The position numbers and the translations under genes are program-made. Source: Lachnospira hominis (ex Liu et al. 2021) (GTDB lineage: Bacteria; Bacillota; Clostridia; Lachnospirales; Lachnospiraceae). Taken from it: a DNA stretch of 46,752 bases. This document shows positions 8,230-16,828 of the stretch, piece after piece. Within the stretch, counting starts at the first letter, position 1; each line of letters starts with the position of its first letter. Under the pieces are notes generated by a model. That model was not told the DNA's origin. It saw only the letters and a program-made list of their open reading frames with translations, and made no database searches. Where the stretch lies: positions 1 through 46,752 of the forward strand of contig NZ_JACOPD010000011.1 in the NCBI RefSeq assembly GCF_014287955.1, read 5' to 3'.

Positions 8230-9576
8230 TTAATTAAATACAACTCTTATAGTTGTACCCTTACCGACTTCACTCTCAAGTTTCAGTTCAGCATTAGGAT
8301 GTTTCACAACAATATGCTTTACAATAGCAAGGCCAAGACCTGTTCCGCCTGTTGATTTTGAACGGCTCTTATCAACTCTGTAGAAACGTTCAAATATGCG
8401 TTCCTGATGTTCTTTTGGAATTCCTATTCCGTTATCCTTAACTTCAACAAATGTTTTACCATTATCTTCATCAACCGTAACTTCAACTTTTCCGCCTGGA
8501 TTATTATATCTTATAGCATTATCGCAAAGATTATATATAAGTTCGTCCATCATCTGTCTGTTTGCCTTAACTGTCCGGTTGCTTCCTTTAATTGAAAGAG
8601 TCACATTATGTTTATCCGCACTCATCTGAAGCATATCTACACAGCTTTCTGCAATTTCATACAGATTAACATTCTCAAATATATCCTCTCTTACCGTAAC
8701 ATCAAGTTCTGATAATCTTATTATATCATTGATAAGTGTAAGAAGCCTGTTAGAGCTTTTATGTATTTCTGCTGCAAAACGGACAACATCACCATCGCTT
8801 GCCATACCACTCTCTATAAGCTCAGAATATCCCGAAATTGAAGTCAGCGGAGTCTTTAACTCATGTGATACATTTGCAGTAAATTCCTGTCTCATATTGG
8901 CATTCCGCATAATATCTTCATGTTGTTTTCTGATTGTAGTCACAAAAGGAACAAGCTCCTTATAAACTTTTATAGAATCCGAGGCATCAAGATTTCCCGC
9001 AAGTCTCTCTATCGGTCCTACTATGCTCTTAGTAAGGAAATTTGATAAAATCACACACAAAATAAACAAATTCACACAGAGAACAAGCATAACAGGAACC
9101 GCCTTTGCTATAACACTCGTAAGACTGCTCACTTCCTTTGAAACACGCAAAACACAGCCATTATCAAGCCTTACCGCATAATAAAAAGCACTTTTCCCCA
9201 TTGTCTCTGATTTTCTTATTGCCTCACCACTGCCATCTTCAAATGCTTTCGCAATCTCTGGACGCTCCCTGTGATTTTCCATATAACCGACATCTGCATT
9301 TGTATCATATAAAGCTTTTCCTGATGCATCCACAAACGTTATACGAAGATGTGAATTATTATTTTGTAATGCCGATTCCATACTGTTGTCATCGGGGTCA
9401 GTCACTATCTTCCATGCATCAGAATCAACCATCAAATCAGTATATGTCTTTAAATCTCCGACGACTTCCTTTTTTATAAGTTCATAAAACACAACACTTG
9501 ATATTGCTACAGTTGCAATTATTGCGAGCAGTGTAAGAAGCATATATTGAATATTAATTCTTTTTTTCAAACCCAT
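8230..9576 (-). CDS. phoR: PhoR-type sensor histidine kinase
   Basis: A 448-residue two-component kinase. An N-terminal membrane helix (about 11-33) and a second (about 155-180) flank an extracytoplasmic sensor domain of about 120 residues that includes the FVDASGKALYDT and ENHRERPEI motifs typical of clostridial PhoR-like kinases. The cytoplasmic part has a HAMP-like linker, the H box FTANVSHELKTPLTS with the phosphorylated His, the N box DNAIRYN, and ATP-binding motifs DNGIGIP, FERFYRVD and GGTGLGLAIV. It starts two bases after the response-regulator stop, with GAGG in the end of that gene, so the pair is translationally linked. The neighbourhood with a Na/Pi transporter and PhoU supports phosphate sensing; other signals cannot be excluded from sequence alone. 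Confidence 0.88.
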   Translation of the reverse strand: MGLKKRINIQYMLLTLLAIIATVAISSVVFYELIKKEVVGDLKTYTDLMVDSDAWKIVTDPDDNSMESALQNNNSHLRITFVDASGKALYDTNADVGYMENHRERPEIAKAFEDGSGEAIRKSETMGKSAFYYAVRLDNGCVLRVSKEVSSLTSVIAKAVPVMLVLCVNLFILCVILSNFLTKSIVGPIERLAGNLDASDSIKVYKELVPFVTTIRKQHEDIMRNANMRQEFTANVSHELKTPLTSISGYSELIESGMASDGDVVRFAAEIHKSSNRLLTLINDIIRLSELDVTVREDIFENVNLYEIAESCVDMLQMSADKHNVTLSIKGSNRTVKANRQMMDELIYNLCDNAIRYNNPGGKVEVTVDEDNGKTFVEVKDNGIGIPKEHQERIFERFYRVDKSRSKSTGGTGLGLAIVKHIVVKHPNAELKLESEVGKGTTIRVVFN

Positions 9577-9578
9577 AA

Positions 9579-10265
9579 TCAGCCTCTGTCATCTACATCA
9601 AGGTAATATCCTACATTTCTTACTGTTTTAATATAACACCCTACAACGCCCAGCTTTTGTCTGAGTGTCTTAATATGGACATCCAAAGTACGCGACTCAC
9701 CCTCATAATCTAAACTCCAAACTTTTTCCATAAGATTATCTCTTGAAAGAACAATTCCCTGATTTATTGCAAGATACCTAAGAAGTTCATACTCCTTAAA
9801 GGTAAGCTCTACCGGCTTATCATCCACATATGCAACATGCTTTTCATCATCTATAAAAAGCAGGCCTATTCTTATAAACTTTTCTTCTTCCATTCCACCC
9901 ACACGGCGGAGAAGTGCCTTGACTCTTGATATAAGCTCCATTACACCAAATGGTTTTGTAAGATAATCATCAGCTCCCATATCAAGCCCTTTTACTTTAT
10001 CTATCTCTGTAGTTTTGGCTGTGACAAGTATTACTGGAACTCTTCTTGTCTCCGGTGTGGCACGCATTTTTGTAAGAATCTGAAGCCCATCCTCATCAGG
10101 GAGCATAATATCAAGAAGAATAAGGTCAGGTATACGCTCAATCACCTGCTTATGAAATTCCTTTCCACTTGCACACTCTACAATCTGGTGTCCTGCATTC
10201 TTCAATGCAAAGCTTTCTATTTCGCTAATATTCTTATCATCTTCAACTACATATATGAGTGCCAT
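9579..10265 (-). CDS. phoP: PhoP/PhoB-type response regulator
   Basis: An OmpR-family regulator of 228 residues. The receiver domain has the acidic pocket (VVEDD), phospho-acceptor Asp in LILLDIMLPDEDG, the switch Thr/Lys (VTAKT, LTKPF), then a winged-helix DNA-binding domain ending DVHIKTLRQKLG...IKTVRNVGYYL. I chose the ATG at 10265 (MALIYVVEDD) because GGAGG precedes it and the receiver fold begins there; the frame extends to 10292. It follows the Na/Pi cotransporter gene by 34 bases and precedes the kinase gene by two. By genome context it should bind the PhoP-like direct repeats listed at 12201, 12954 and 22675. Confidence 0.9.
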   Translation of the reverse strand: MALIYVVEDDKNISEIESFALKNAGHQIVECASGKEFHKQVIERIPDLILLDIMLPDEDGLQILTKMRATPETRRVPVILVTAKTTEIDKVKGLDMGADDYLTKPFGVMELISRVKALLRRVGGMEEEKFIRIGLLFIDDEKHVAYVDDKPVELTFKEYELLRYLAINQGIVLSRDNLMEKVWSLDYEGESRTLDVHIKTLRQKLGVVGCYIKTVRNVGYYLDVDDRG

Positions 10266-10299
10266 AACTCCTCCATTCCGCATACCTGCCAATTAATCA

Positions 10300-12120
10300 T
10301 CAAGCTTTGACTGCTACAGGCTGCATATCATTTTCAGTAAATTTCCTTGTCTCAGGTAACTTATATTTTTCCTTATATAAAGCATACTGTTTTCTAAATT
10401 GCTCATTATCTTCACGTTTCATGATTCCAAGATACTCATGTGTCTCAAAACCTTCCTGCCTTATCTCAATTATGCAGACGCCGATATTAGAGCAATGGTC
10501 TGCTATTCTTTCATAATTAGTAATTATGTCCGAATGTACAAAACCAAGTTCAATTGTACATTTGCCTTCTCTGAGCCTTCGTATGTGACGTGCTTTTAAT
10601 TCCATGTTCAAATCATCTATAACTTCTTCAAGTGGCTCAACTTTTGTCGCTTCATTGATATCTTCTGCCTTAAAAGCATCAAAAGCCATATTTACAATAT
10701 CTCTTACTGCCTCTGTAAAAATTCTTAGTTCAAGTGCCGCTTTTTCTGAAAAATGCATGTTTTTATCAAACATTTCCCTTGCTGCATTTACAAGATTGCA
10801 TGCATGATCTGATATTCTCTCAAAATTTCCTATGCAATGCAGAAGCATGTTAAGCGTCTCTGAATCCTGCTCTGTCAAATCACGGCTGCTTAATTTCATA
10901 AGATATGTCCCAAGTACATCTTCATATTTATCAACACGTTCTTCTATATCACAGACATCACCGGCTTTTTCTTCACTAAAATCTGAAAACAAATCTAGTG
11001 ATTTAAACAACGCTTCTCTTGACAAATCCGCCATATTATTAGTTACCATTCTGCAATGTTCCATCGCAAGGCTTGTCTTATCAAGAAAACGCTCATCAAG
11101 AAGGTCAAAATCCCTGTTGGCATCAATTGTTTCTTCTCTTTCCTTATCATCCCTGACCGAAAGACATGCAAGTTTCTCAAGTCCCTTGCCAAACGGTAAA
11201 AGAATTATTGTTGCAAATATATTAAATACACTGTGAATCGTTGCAATTCCTACAGGTGTAGCTCCCTGTGACAAAAATTCAAAATGTATAAATGCATTAA
11301 TAAGATAAAACAGACACATAAAAACAAGTGTACCAATTATATTGAAATAAAGATGAACAAGTGCTGCCCTCTTTGCATTTTTCTTAGCTCCGATAGCTGA
11401 AATCATCGCTGTAACACATGTACCGATATTCTGACCCATGATAATAGGAAGTGCTGTTGCAAATGTAACGCTTCCTGTTGCACACAATGCCTGAAGAATA
11501 CCGACAGAAGCCGATGAGCTCTGGATTATTGCTGTAAGTACAAGTCCCGCAAGCATACCAAGCACTGGATTTGAAAACATGGTAAGTATATGTGTAAATT
11601 CCGGCACATCTGCGAGCGGTTTTACAGCCGAACTCATTGCTTCCATTCCATACATAAGAATTGCAAAACCTACAAGTATTTTTCCGATATCATGCTTTTT
11701 TTCTTTTTTACAGAACATAATCATAATAACACCGATAATTGCAAGAATCGGAGAAAATGACATTGGTTTCAACATGTTTATAAAAAAACTGTCCCCTTGT
11801 ATTCCTGTAAGACTTAACAGCCATGATGTAGCTGTTGTACCAATATTGGCACCCATAATAATTCCGACTGCCTGATGCAGCTTCATTATTCCGGAATTAA
11901 CAAAACCAACAACCATAACTGTTGTTGCAGATGATGACTGGATAACGGCAGTAACTCCGGCTCCGAGAAGTACACCCTTAATCGGATTTGAAGTAAGCTT
12001 TTCAAGAATTGATTCGAGCTTTCCTCCCGATGTTTTAGAAAGTCCATCACCAAGCAGATTCATTCCATACAGGAAAAGTGCCAAACCGCCAATCAATGCT
12101 ATTGCATTAAAAATACTCAT
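10300..12120 (-). CDS. Na+/phosphate cotransporter family protein with PhoU domain
   Basis: A 606-residue membrane protein of the NptA/YjbB family, which moves phosphate across the membrane. Two inverted transport repeats are recognisable by the paired QSSSATT (about residue 62) and QSSSASV (about 203) signatures and the matching MGANIGT and MGQNIGT motifs. About nine hydrophobic helices fill residues 1-310. The soluble C-terminal part (about 340-560) is a PhoU-like helical domain containing NFERISDHACN and YERIADHCSN repeats, the PhoU metal-binding pattern. GGAGG lies six bases before the ATG. It lies between phoU and the phoPR pair and has its own PhoP-like repeat upstream, so a phosphate-responsive role is well supported; transport direction is not shown by sequence. 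Confidence 0.92.
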   Translation of the reverse strand: MSIFNAIALIGGLALFLYGMNLLGDGLSKTSGGKLESILEKLTSNPIKGVLLGAGVTAVIQSSSATTVMVVGFVNSGIMKLHQAVGIIMGANIGTTATSWLLSLTGIQGDSFFINMLKPMSFSPILAIIGVIMIMFCKKEKKHDIGKILVGFAILMYGMEAMSSAVKPLADVPEFTHILTMFSNPVLGMLAGLVLTAIIQSSSASVGILQALCATGSVTFATALPIIMGQNIGTCVTAMISAIGAKKNAKRAALVHLYFNIIGTLVFMCLFYLINAFIHFEFLSQGATPVGIATIHSVFNIFATIILLPFGKGLEKLACLSVRDDKEREETIDANRDFDLLDERFLDKTSLAMEHCRMVTNNMADLSREALFKSLDLFSDFSEEKAGDVCDIEERVDKYEDVLGTYLMKLSSRDLTEQDSETLNMLLHCIGNFERISDHACNLVNAAREMFDKNMHFSEKAALELRIFTEAVRDIVNMAFDAFKAEDINEATKVEPLEEVIDDLNMELKARHIRRLREGKCTIELGFVHSDIITNYERIADHCSNIGVCIIEIRQEGFETHEYLGIMKREDNEQFRKQYALYKEKYKLPETRKFTENDMQPVAVKA

Positions 12121-12200
12121 ATGTTTCCTCCATACAGGTGAAAATCACCTTAAATGCTTTACTTATTTTTTACATTTTGGAGTATAATTCAGCCATCTGA

Positions 12201-12238
12201 AATCCATATCAAATTTATGTAAAATCTATGTAAAATTT
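12201..12238 (-). promoter_or_regulatory. PhoP-box-like direct repeats before Na/Pi cotransporter gene
   Basis: Two ATGTAAAAT repeats have GTAAAA starting at 12219 and 12230, an 11-base period. Read on the minus strand they are TTTTACAT repeats, matching the TT(A/C/T)ACA hexamers with 11-base spacing known for Firmicute PhoP. The flank ATCCATATCAAATTTATG also resembles the element at 22675, but the outer hexamer is degenerate. Confidence 0.65.
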
Positions 12239-12248
12239 CATATGGATT

Positions 12249-12905
12249 TTACTTTCCTTTTTCTCCGGGATGAGTTCCGGTTATTGAAAATATTACCCAT
12301 TCAGAAATATTGGTCGCATGGTCTCCTATCCTTTCAAGATATTTTGCAACCATCAGCAAATCTGTTGCCTGCTCCCCAACATCGACATTTTCATGAATCA
12401 TCTGTACAAGCTCTGTTTTTACTTTTGAAAACAGGTCATCCACAACATCATCTCTTTTAATTACAGAGTCTGCCTCTTCAATATCTTTATTTACAAATGC
12501 TTCAATGCTCTTTACAAGCATAATCATTGTCTCTTTTGCCATCTGCTGTATGTGTTCAAGCTTTTTAATATATGATTTATCTGCAAGTGCAATTGTTATC
12601 TCAGAAATATCTGTCGCATGGTCACCTATTCTCTCCATATCAGTAACCATCTTTAATGCAGACGATATAAGCCGTAAATCTTTTGCAACCGGCTGCTGCT
12701 GTAAAAGGAGTTTCAGACACAAATCCTCAATCTGTCTTTCCTGCTGGTCAATTTCATCATCAGACTCAATAACCCGGTTTGCAAGTTCAACATCCTGATT
12801 TACCATTGCTTTGACTGCTGTCTCAATTGACTTTTCAATCATGCTGCCCATCTCAATAAGCTCATTATTAAGTCTTACAAGTTCCCTGTCAAATCTGTTT
12901 CTCAT
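12249..12905 (-). CDS. phoU: Phosphate signalling regulator PhoU
   Basis: A 218-residue all-helical protein with two PhoU repeats; the signatures DMERIGDHATDISE (first repeat) and YLERIGDHATNISEW (second repeat) carry the conserved acidic and His residues that bind metals. PhoU restrains PhoR signalling and phosphate uptake. I chose the ATG at 12905 (MRNRFDRELVRLN) because GGAG lies seven bases upstream and PhoU proteins of this class start there; the open frame extends to 12950. It is the first gene of the phoU, Na/Pi cotransporter, phoP, phoR series and has a strong PhoP-like element upstream. No Pst transporter is present in the window, so here PhoU is paired with a Na/Pi cotransporter. 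Confidence 0.93.
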   Translation of the reverse strand: MRNRFDRELVRLNNELIEMGSMIEKSIETAVKAMVNQDVELANRVIESDDEIDQQERQIEDLCLKLLLQQQPVAKDLRLISSALKMVTDMERIGDHATDISEITIALADKSYIKKLEHIQQMAKETMIMLVKSIEAFVNKDIEEADSVIKRDDVVDDLFSKVKTELVQMIHENVDVGEQATDLLMVAKYLERIGDHATNISEWVIFSITGTHPGEKGK

Positions 12906-12953
12906 AATAAATCTCCATTCCATTATATATGACTGTGCATATACTAACAACGG

Positions 12954-13000
12954 AATGTAAAATCTGCTATCATGTTTTTGTAAAATACACGTAAATTATG
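12954..13000 (-). promoter_or_regulatory. PhoP-box-like element before phoU
   Basis: GTAAAA/GTAAAT units start at 12957, 12980 and 12991, with spacings of 23 and 11 bases. The whole 47-base stretch matches 22675-22721 at 39 positions with identical spacing and the shared core CTATCAT. Orientation relative to the downstream minus-strand gene is the same in both. Confidence 0.75.
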
Positions 13001-13025
13001 AAAAAACGACAGGAATCTATATAAA

Positions 13026-14309
13026 TTAATGAACCCTGATTACACCTGCAATTTCTGATATGACAGACATTCCTTCAAATATTGCCATTGCATCATTAAA
13101 ATTCTTTTCTTCAACTTCATCGGTTATAATTACAAGTTCTGCAACACCGCTGTTTCTTCTCTTCTGCACAACCTGTGCTATACTTACATCATTGTTGCCA
13201 AGTACGCTCGCAATGTTGGCAAGAACACCCGTTTTGTCCTTAGCTTTAATTCTTAAAAAGAACTTGCTCTTTGTCTCCTCAATTTTCTTAACGTATAACT
13301 TTTTATAACAGCTGCATCCGATTCTTCCGCAGCAATCACATACAATATCTCTCATAACATCGATTATGTCACCCATAACGGCACTTGCTGTTGGCATCTC
13401 ACCGGCTCCGCGTCCCATAAACATAGCATCGTCCATCGCATCACCATGTACAAATACGGCATTAAATGCATCTTTAACTGTTGCAAGAGGATGATTTTCA
13501 TCTATAAGCATAGGATGAACTTTCACCTCTATCTGACCGTCTACATTTCTTGCAACACCCAGAAGTTTGATTACATATCCGAATTCTTTTGCATATCTTA
13601 TATCATCAGCGGAAATTTTTGTGATTCCCTCTGTATACACCTGTGAAAATGTCACTCTTGAATTAAATGCTATTGATGCCATAATTGCAATCTTTCTTCC
13701 GGCATCATAACCTTCTACATCAGCCGTTGGGTCTGCCTCTGCATAGCCAAGTTCTGTGGCTTCTGCAAGTGCATCTGCATAATCCATTCCTTTTTCTGTC
13801 ATCTTCGTAAGAATATAATTAGTCGTTCCGTTGACAATTCCCATAACTTCAGTTATATGATTGCCCGCCATGCTCTGTTTTAATGGGCGAATAATCGGAA
13901 TTGCACCTGCTACAGCCGCTTCAAACTGAAGGTCATTACCTGATTTTTCAGCCGCAGACATAACCTCTTCCCCATATTCAGCAAGTAAATCCTTATTAGC
14001 TGTAACTACCTGCTTTCCGGCATTTAATGCTTCGATAACATATTTTTTTGCCGGTGTAATTCCACCCATAAGTTCAACTATAATATCTATTTCAGGATCA
14101 TTTATTATTGAATTCCAGTCATCCGTAAGAATCTCTGACGGTATTCCCTTACGCTCTTTATTTACATTTCTTACAAGCATCTTTTTAATGACAAGTCTGG
14201 CACCTGTCTTGTGAAAAATGTCTTCCTCCATTGCCTGTGCGAGTTTGTATACACCGCCTCCGACTGTTCCTGCTCCCAAAATTGCCGCATTAATAACTCT
14301 GTTTTCCAT
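13026..14309 (-). CDS. hom: Homoserine dehydrogenase
   Basis: Catalyses NAD(P)H-dependent reduction of aspartate semialdehyde to homoserine for threonine and methionine synthesis. The 427 residues comprise an N-terminal Rossmann domain (GAGTVGGGV, about 11-19), the central catalytic domain with VTANK, GIVNGTTNYIL and the ELGYAEADPTADVEGYD signature, and a C-terminal ACT domain (from about 350, DKTGVLANIASVLG) for allosteric control. Length and layout are those of the usual Gram-positive enzyme. Unusual is a Cys-rich stretch, VCDCCGRIGCSCYKK, in the linker before the ACT domain. It begins 11 bases after the 146-aa membrane protein gene, whose stop overlaps its AAAGGAG ribosome site, so it is likely co-transcribed with the zinc-ribbon genes. 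Confidence 0.95.
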   Translation of the reverse strand: MENRVINAAILGAGTVGGGVYKLAQAMEEDIFHKTGARLVIKKMLVRNVNKERKGIPSEILTDDWNSIINDPEIDIIVELMGGITPAKKYVIEALNAGKQVVTANKDLLAEYGEEVMSAAEKSGNDLQFEAAVAGAIPIIRPLKQSMAGNHITEVMGIVNGTTNYILTKMTEKGMDYADALAEATELGYAEADPTADVEGYDAGRKIAIMASIAFNSRVTFSQVYTEGITKISADDIRYAKEFGYVIKLLGVARNVDGQIEVKVHPMLIDENHPLATVKDAFNAVFVHGDAMDDAMFMGRGAGEMPTASAVMGDIIDVMRDIVCDCCGRIGCSCYKKLYVKKIEETKSKFFLRIKAKDKTGVLANIASVLGNNDVSIAQVVQKRRNSGVAELVIITDEVEEKNFNDAMAIFEGMSVISEIAGVIRVH

Positions 14310-14320
14310 TATCTTCTCCT

Positions 14321-14761
14321 TTAATTAATTCCATACACTTCTTTTATTGAAACAAGTGCATCAATAAAAATTCTTCCTGTTATTTTTTCCTCATTTTTCC
14401 TGAATTTATCAAGCATTTCTTCTGCCTTTGTCATTTCATTATTTTTTATATACATTTTATAGTCAACTGCTGCATTATAACAATCCGAAAATGCATAATA
14501 ATTTTCTTCTTCTTTAGTTATCTTTCTTCCCACACCCTTGTTGTACTCTATCTTGTCAGTCAACATTCCGTATTCATTATCTATAAAGCACTGGAAAAGT
14601 GTTTCTTCGCTATAACCTTTCTGCCGTCCGGTAATTCTGAACACATCCTCCATGATATTTGATGTGAGTGGAATAATGACAAGAACTGCTATAACCGTAA
14701 CGGCAATCATTAATTTTACCTGAAGCGGTCTTTTGCTTTTTTTAATTTTTTTGTTCATCAT
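14321..14761 (-). CDS. Small membrane protein of unknown function
   Basis: I do not recognise this 146-residue protein. It has a Lys-rich start, one transmembrane helix (about residues 17-36) and a hydrophilic, mostly helical outer or cytoplasmic domain of about 105 residues with charged stretches such as KAEEMLDKFRKNEEK. It lacks the zinc ribbon of the two genes upstream. The ATG at 14761 lies inside the end of the preceding gene (20-base overlap) and is seven bases after a perfect AAGGAGG, indicating translational coupling. It is third in a series of single-pass membrane proteins ahead of hom. Confidence 0.75.
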   Translation of the reverse strand: MMNKKIKKSKRPLQVKLMIAVTVIAVLVIIPLTSNIMEDVFRITGRQKGYSEETLFQCFIDNEYGMLTDKIEYNKGVGRKITKEEENYYAFSDCYNAAVDYKMYIKNNEMTKAEEMLDKFRKNEEKITGRIFIDALVSIKEVYGIN

Positions 14762-15500
14762 CAAACATCCTCCTTGAAAGAAGCGTTATAATATCTGTCT
14801 GTGATTTTTCTGGCAAACCTGCTATATCATCATCCGTAAAATTACAGTATGCTTTTAAAAACATATATATCTTATCTGTTATGTCATCAATATATGGAAC
14901 TGACTCTTCAGCCCTGTTTCTGTATCTGCTGGTGTTATTTATTATGTCTTCTGCATTTCTTATTGCCCTTGACGCATTTGACAGTGCAGTCTCTGTATAA
15001 TACGAATTTTCCTGTCCCGGGTCATACAACGAACAGATGCTTACTCTCAAATCCCTGTAATAATATGCCATATTATAAAAATCTGACCAGCCATACCTCT
15101 CACTGCTGTCAAGAGTACGCTCGGCATCTCTGTCTAAAAGATAAAGTCCCGTATAATTTTCATCATCGAGCATCTTATTAAGCTGTAACTGTATTATTTT
15201 GTTATTTTTTTTATTTTCTTTTCTGTTAATGGCATGAGCCAGGTCATATCCGCCAAGTGCCTGATTCCAGACTATAGCGGCTGCTATCGCTATTATAGCT
15301 ATAACCATGGCAGTAATCGGTGCCATATATTTTACAAACCACTTGCTATTGCTTACTACCTGTTTTCTTGTTTTATTAAACTTACTGTCATAATTTTCCA
15401 TGTCTGAGACATGTTTGGCATTTTCCTCATTAAGCGAACCACAATTTGGACAATATTTCTGGTTTAATTGTATCGGTGCCCCACATTTACTACATTTCAT
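14742..15500 (-). CDS. Zinc-ribbon single-pass membrane protein
   Basis: A 252-residue protein with an N-terminal zinc ribbon (MKCSKCGAPI ... YCPNCGSLN; four Cys in two CxxC pairs, residues 3-20), a spacer, one transmembrane helix (about 56-76, MAPITAMVIAIIAIAAAIVW) and a roughly 170-residue helical C-terminal domain with Tyr-rich stretches (YNMAYYYRDLRVS). The ribbon is presumably cytoplasmic. The C-terminal motif (NFTDDDIAGLPE) resembles GIKQEEIDSF in the upstream gene, suggesting the two are distant paralogs. Its start lies five bases after the upstream stop. Function is unknown; zinc ribbons of this kind occur in many uncharacterised Firmicute membrane proteins. Confidence 0.8.
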   Translation of the reverse strand: MKCSKCGAPIQLNQKYCPNCGSLNEENAKHVSDMENYDSKFNKTRKQVVSNSKWFVKYMAPITAMVIAIIAIAAAIVWNQALGGYDLAHAINRKENKKNNKIIQLQLNKMLDDENYTGLYLLDRDAERTLDSSERYGWSDFYNMAYYYRDLRVSICSLYDPGQENSYYTETALSNASRAIRNAEDIINNTSRYRNRAEESVPYIDDITDKIYMFLKAYCNFTDDDIAGLPEKSQTDIITLLSRRMFDDEQKN

Positions 15501-15505
15501 ATACC

Positions 15506-16297
15506 TTAACGCTCCTGATAATTTTTATAATATTTATCTTCGTAATCTTTTCCTGCTTTGTAATCATAATAACCATCAGGGTAAAGTGATATCATAAAGG
15601 AGTCTATTTCTTCCTGTTTAATTCCTGCTTTATTTTCCAGAAAATCATATGCCGATTCGACCCATCCGTCTACAATCTTTTTTTCATCGTCACTGCATGC
15701 AAGATAATATCTGCCCATATAGTCTGATTTAATATTTTTTGAAAAATAAACCAAATCCAGCGACCTTCTGAAACCAGAATCAAATTCATATTCGCTCAGC
15801 ATATCATTTTTATTATATATATCATTCACACGCCTGTAGTAACTGCCATACAATGTTATAAACGAATAATGATTCCATTTCCGGATAACACTGCTGTTCC
15901 CCTTATAACCATCTACCAATTCACTTACAGTATTGTAATCAGCTTTTGCATAAGCTTCATCCAGCTTAGAAACATTATTGTTATACCACTCAATTGACTG
16001 GTGAATCTTTTTTCGCTCTGCCGAAGAATTATTATCAGCCCGGTACCTCATAAATCCCCAAAAAATCCCAATTAAAACAGCTGCCGCAATACATATAATT
16101 ATGATTGCGGCACTCTTTAATACACTTGAAAAAACATATTTATTAGCCTCATCATCCAGATTATCCATCTGCGAATTCATCTTATAAAGATTATTCATAT
16201 ATTCAGCTTCTGAAGCAGCATACTGCATAGCATTACAATATGGACATGATGTGGCTTTATCATCAATTTCAGCCCCACAATTTCTACATACCATCAT
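15506..16297 (-). CDS. Zinc-ribbon single-pass membrane protein, first of three
   Basis: A 263-residue protein with an N-terminal zinc ribbon (VCRNCGAEI ... SCPYCNA), a charged spacer, one transmembrane helix (about 64-84, SAAIIIICIAAAVLIGIFW) and a helical C-terminal domain of about 180 residues rich in Tyr and Asp. GAGGAG lies seven bases before two adjacent ATG codons at 16297 and 16294; the longer frame to 16312 has no better site. It heads a close-packed set with the genes at 14742 and 14321 and probably hom. No enzymatic motif was seen and I cannot assign a function. Confidence 0.8.
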   Translation of the reverse strand: MMVCRNCGAEIDDKATSCPYCNAMQYAASEAEYMNNLYKMNSQMDNLDDEANKYVFSSVLKSAAIIIICIAAAVLIGIFWGFMRYRADNNSSAERKKIHQSIEWYNNNVSKLDEAYAKADYNTVSELVDGYKGNSSVIRKWNHYSFITLYGSYYRRVNDIYNKNDMLSEYEFDSGFRRSLDLVYFSKNIKSDYMGRYYLACSDDEKKIVDGWVESAYDFLENKAGIKQEEIDSFMISLYPDGYYDYKAGKDYEDKYYKNYQER

Positions 16298-16389
16298 ATA
16301 CGGTCTCCTCATATTTCATATTAAAACCTAAAAATAATTGTATCATATATAACCGATATAAAAAAGGGGAACATTTTCATTTGTTAGTA

Positions 16390-16761
16390 TTAATCATTTA
16401 CTGTTTCTATCTTTGTAACTTTAAAATCAATAAATTCTATTGCATTTCTGATTTTGTCATCTGAAATTTCAGTGCTGTACTCAACAACTGCCATTTTCTT
16501 TTTAAGGAAGACATGACATGCAACACCATCATATTTATTTATCGCGTTCTCTATACTGTTCTTACAATTGTTGCAATGCATTCCCTCAATATAAACATGC
16601 TTTTCGCCTATCTTTGGCTCAGTAAGCTTCTTATCCTGTGATGGTACACTGTCCGAACCGCCGCCACAGCATCCACCTTCACCCTTGAAATGTTTCTTTG
16701 ACGAAATCACTGCTGCAGCAACAATAACAATTAAAACTGCTATTATAATAATAGTACCCAT
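16390..16761 (-). CDS. Membrane-anchored Cys-rich HMA-domain protein
   Basis: A 123-residue protein with an N-terminal membrane helix (about 2-20) followed by a basic stretch and a GGCCGGGSD Cys cluster, the layout of FeoB-associated Cys-rich membrane proteins, fused to a heavy-metal-associated domain (about 52-120). The HMA metal site is GMHCNNCKNS (CxxC). HMA domains carry Cu(I) or related soft metals in chaperones and P-type ATPases. No metal ATPase lies next to it. A palindromic operator matching the one over the feo promoter lies 38 bases upstream, so it is probably regulated with iron uptake. Whether it handles iron, copper or another metal is open. Confidence 0.8.
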   Translation of the reverse strand: MGTIIIIAVLIVIVAAAVISSKKHFKGEGGCCGGGSDSVPSQDKKLTEPKIGEKHVYIEGMHCNNCKNSIENAINKYDGVACHVFLKKKMAVVEYSTEISDDKIRNAIEFIDFKVTKIETVND

Positions 16762-16798
16762 ATTTTCCTCATTTCTACGGACATGGTATCATATATCC

Positions 16799-16816
16799 GG
16801 TTAGTATATTCTAACC
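16799..16816. promoter_or_regulatory. DtxR-type operator before the HMA gene
   Basis: GGTTAGTATATTCTAACC is an 18-base palindrome with only the pair 7/12 unmatched. It shares GGTTAGTATAT-CTAAC with the feo operator at 43144-43161. On the minus strand it contains TATACT, a likely -10 box, so binding would block transcription of the gene starting at 16761. The preceding gene stops at 16829. Confidence 0.7.
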
Positions 16817-16828
16817 CGAATAATATCA

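Noticed and set aside
12162..12175. TTTTTACATTTTGG as a further Pho box on the plus strand
   Set aside because: Single unit with no 11-base partner and no plus-strand gene downstream.
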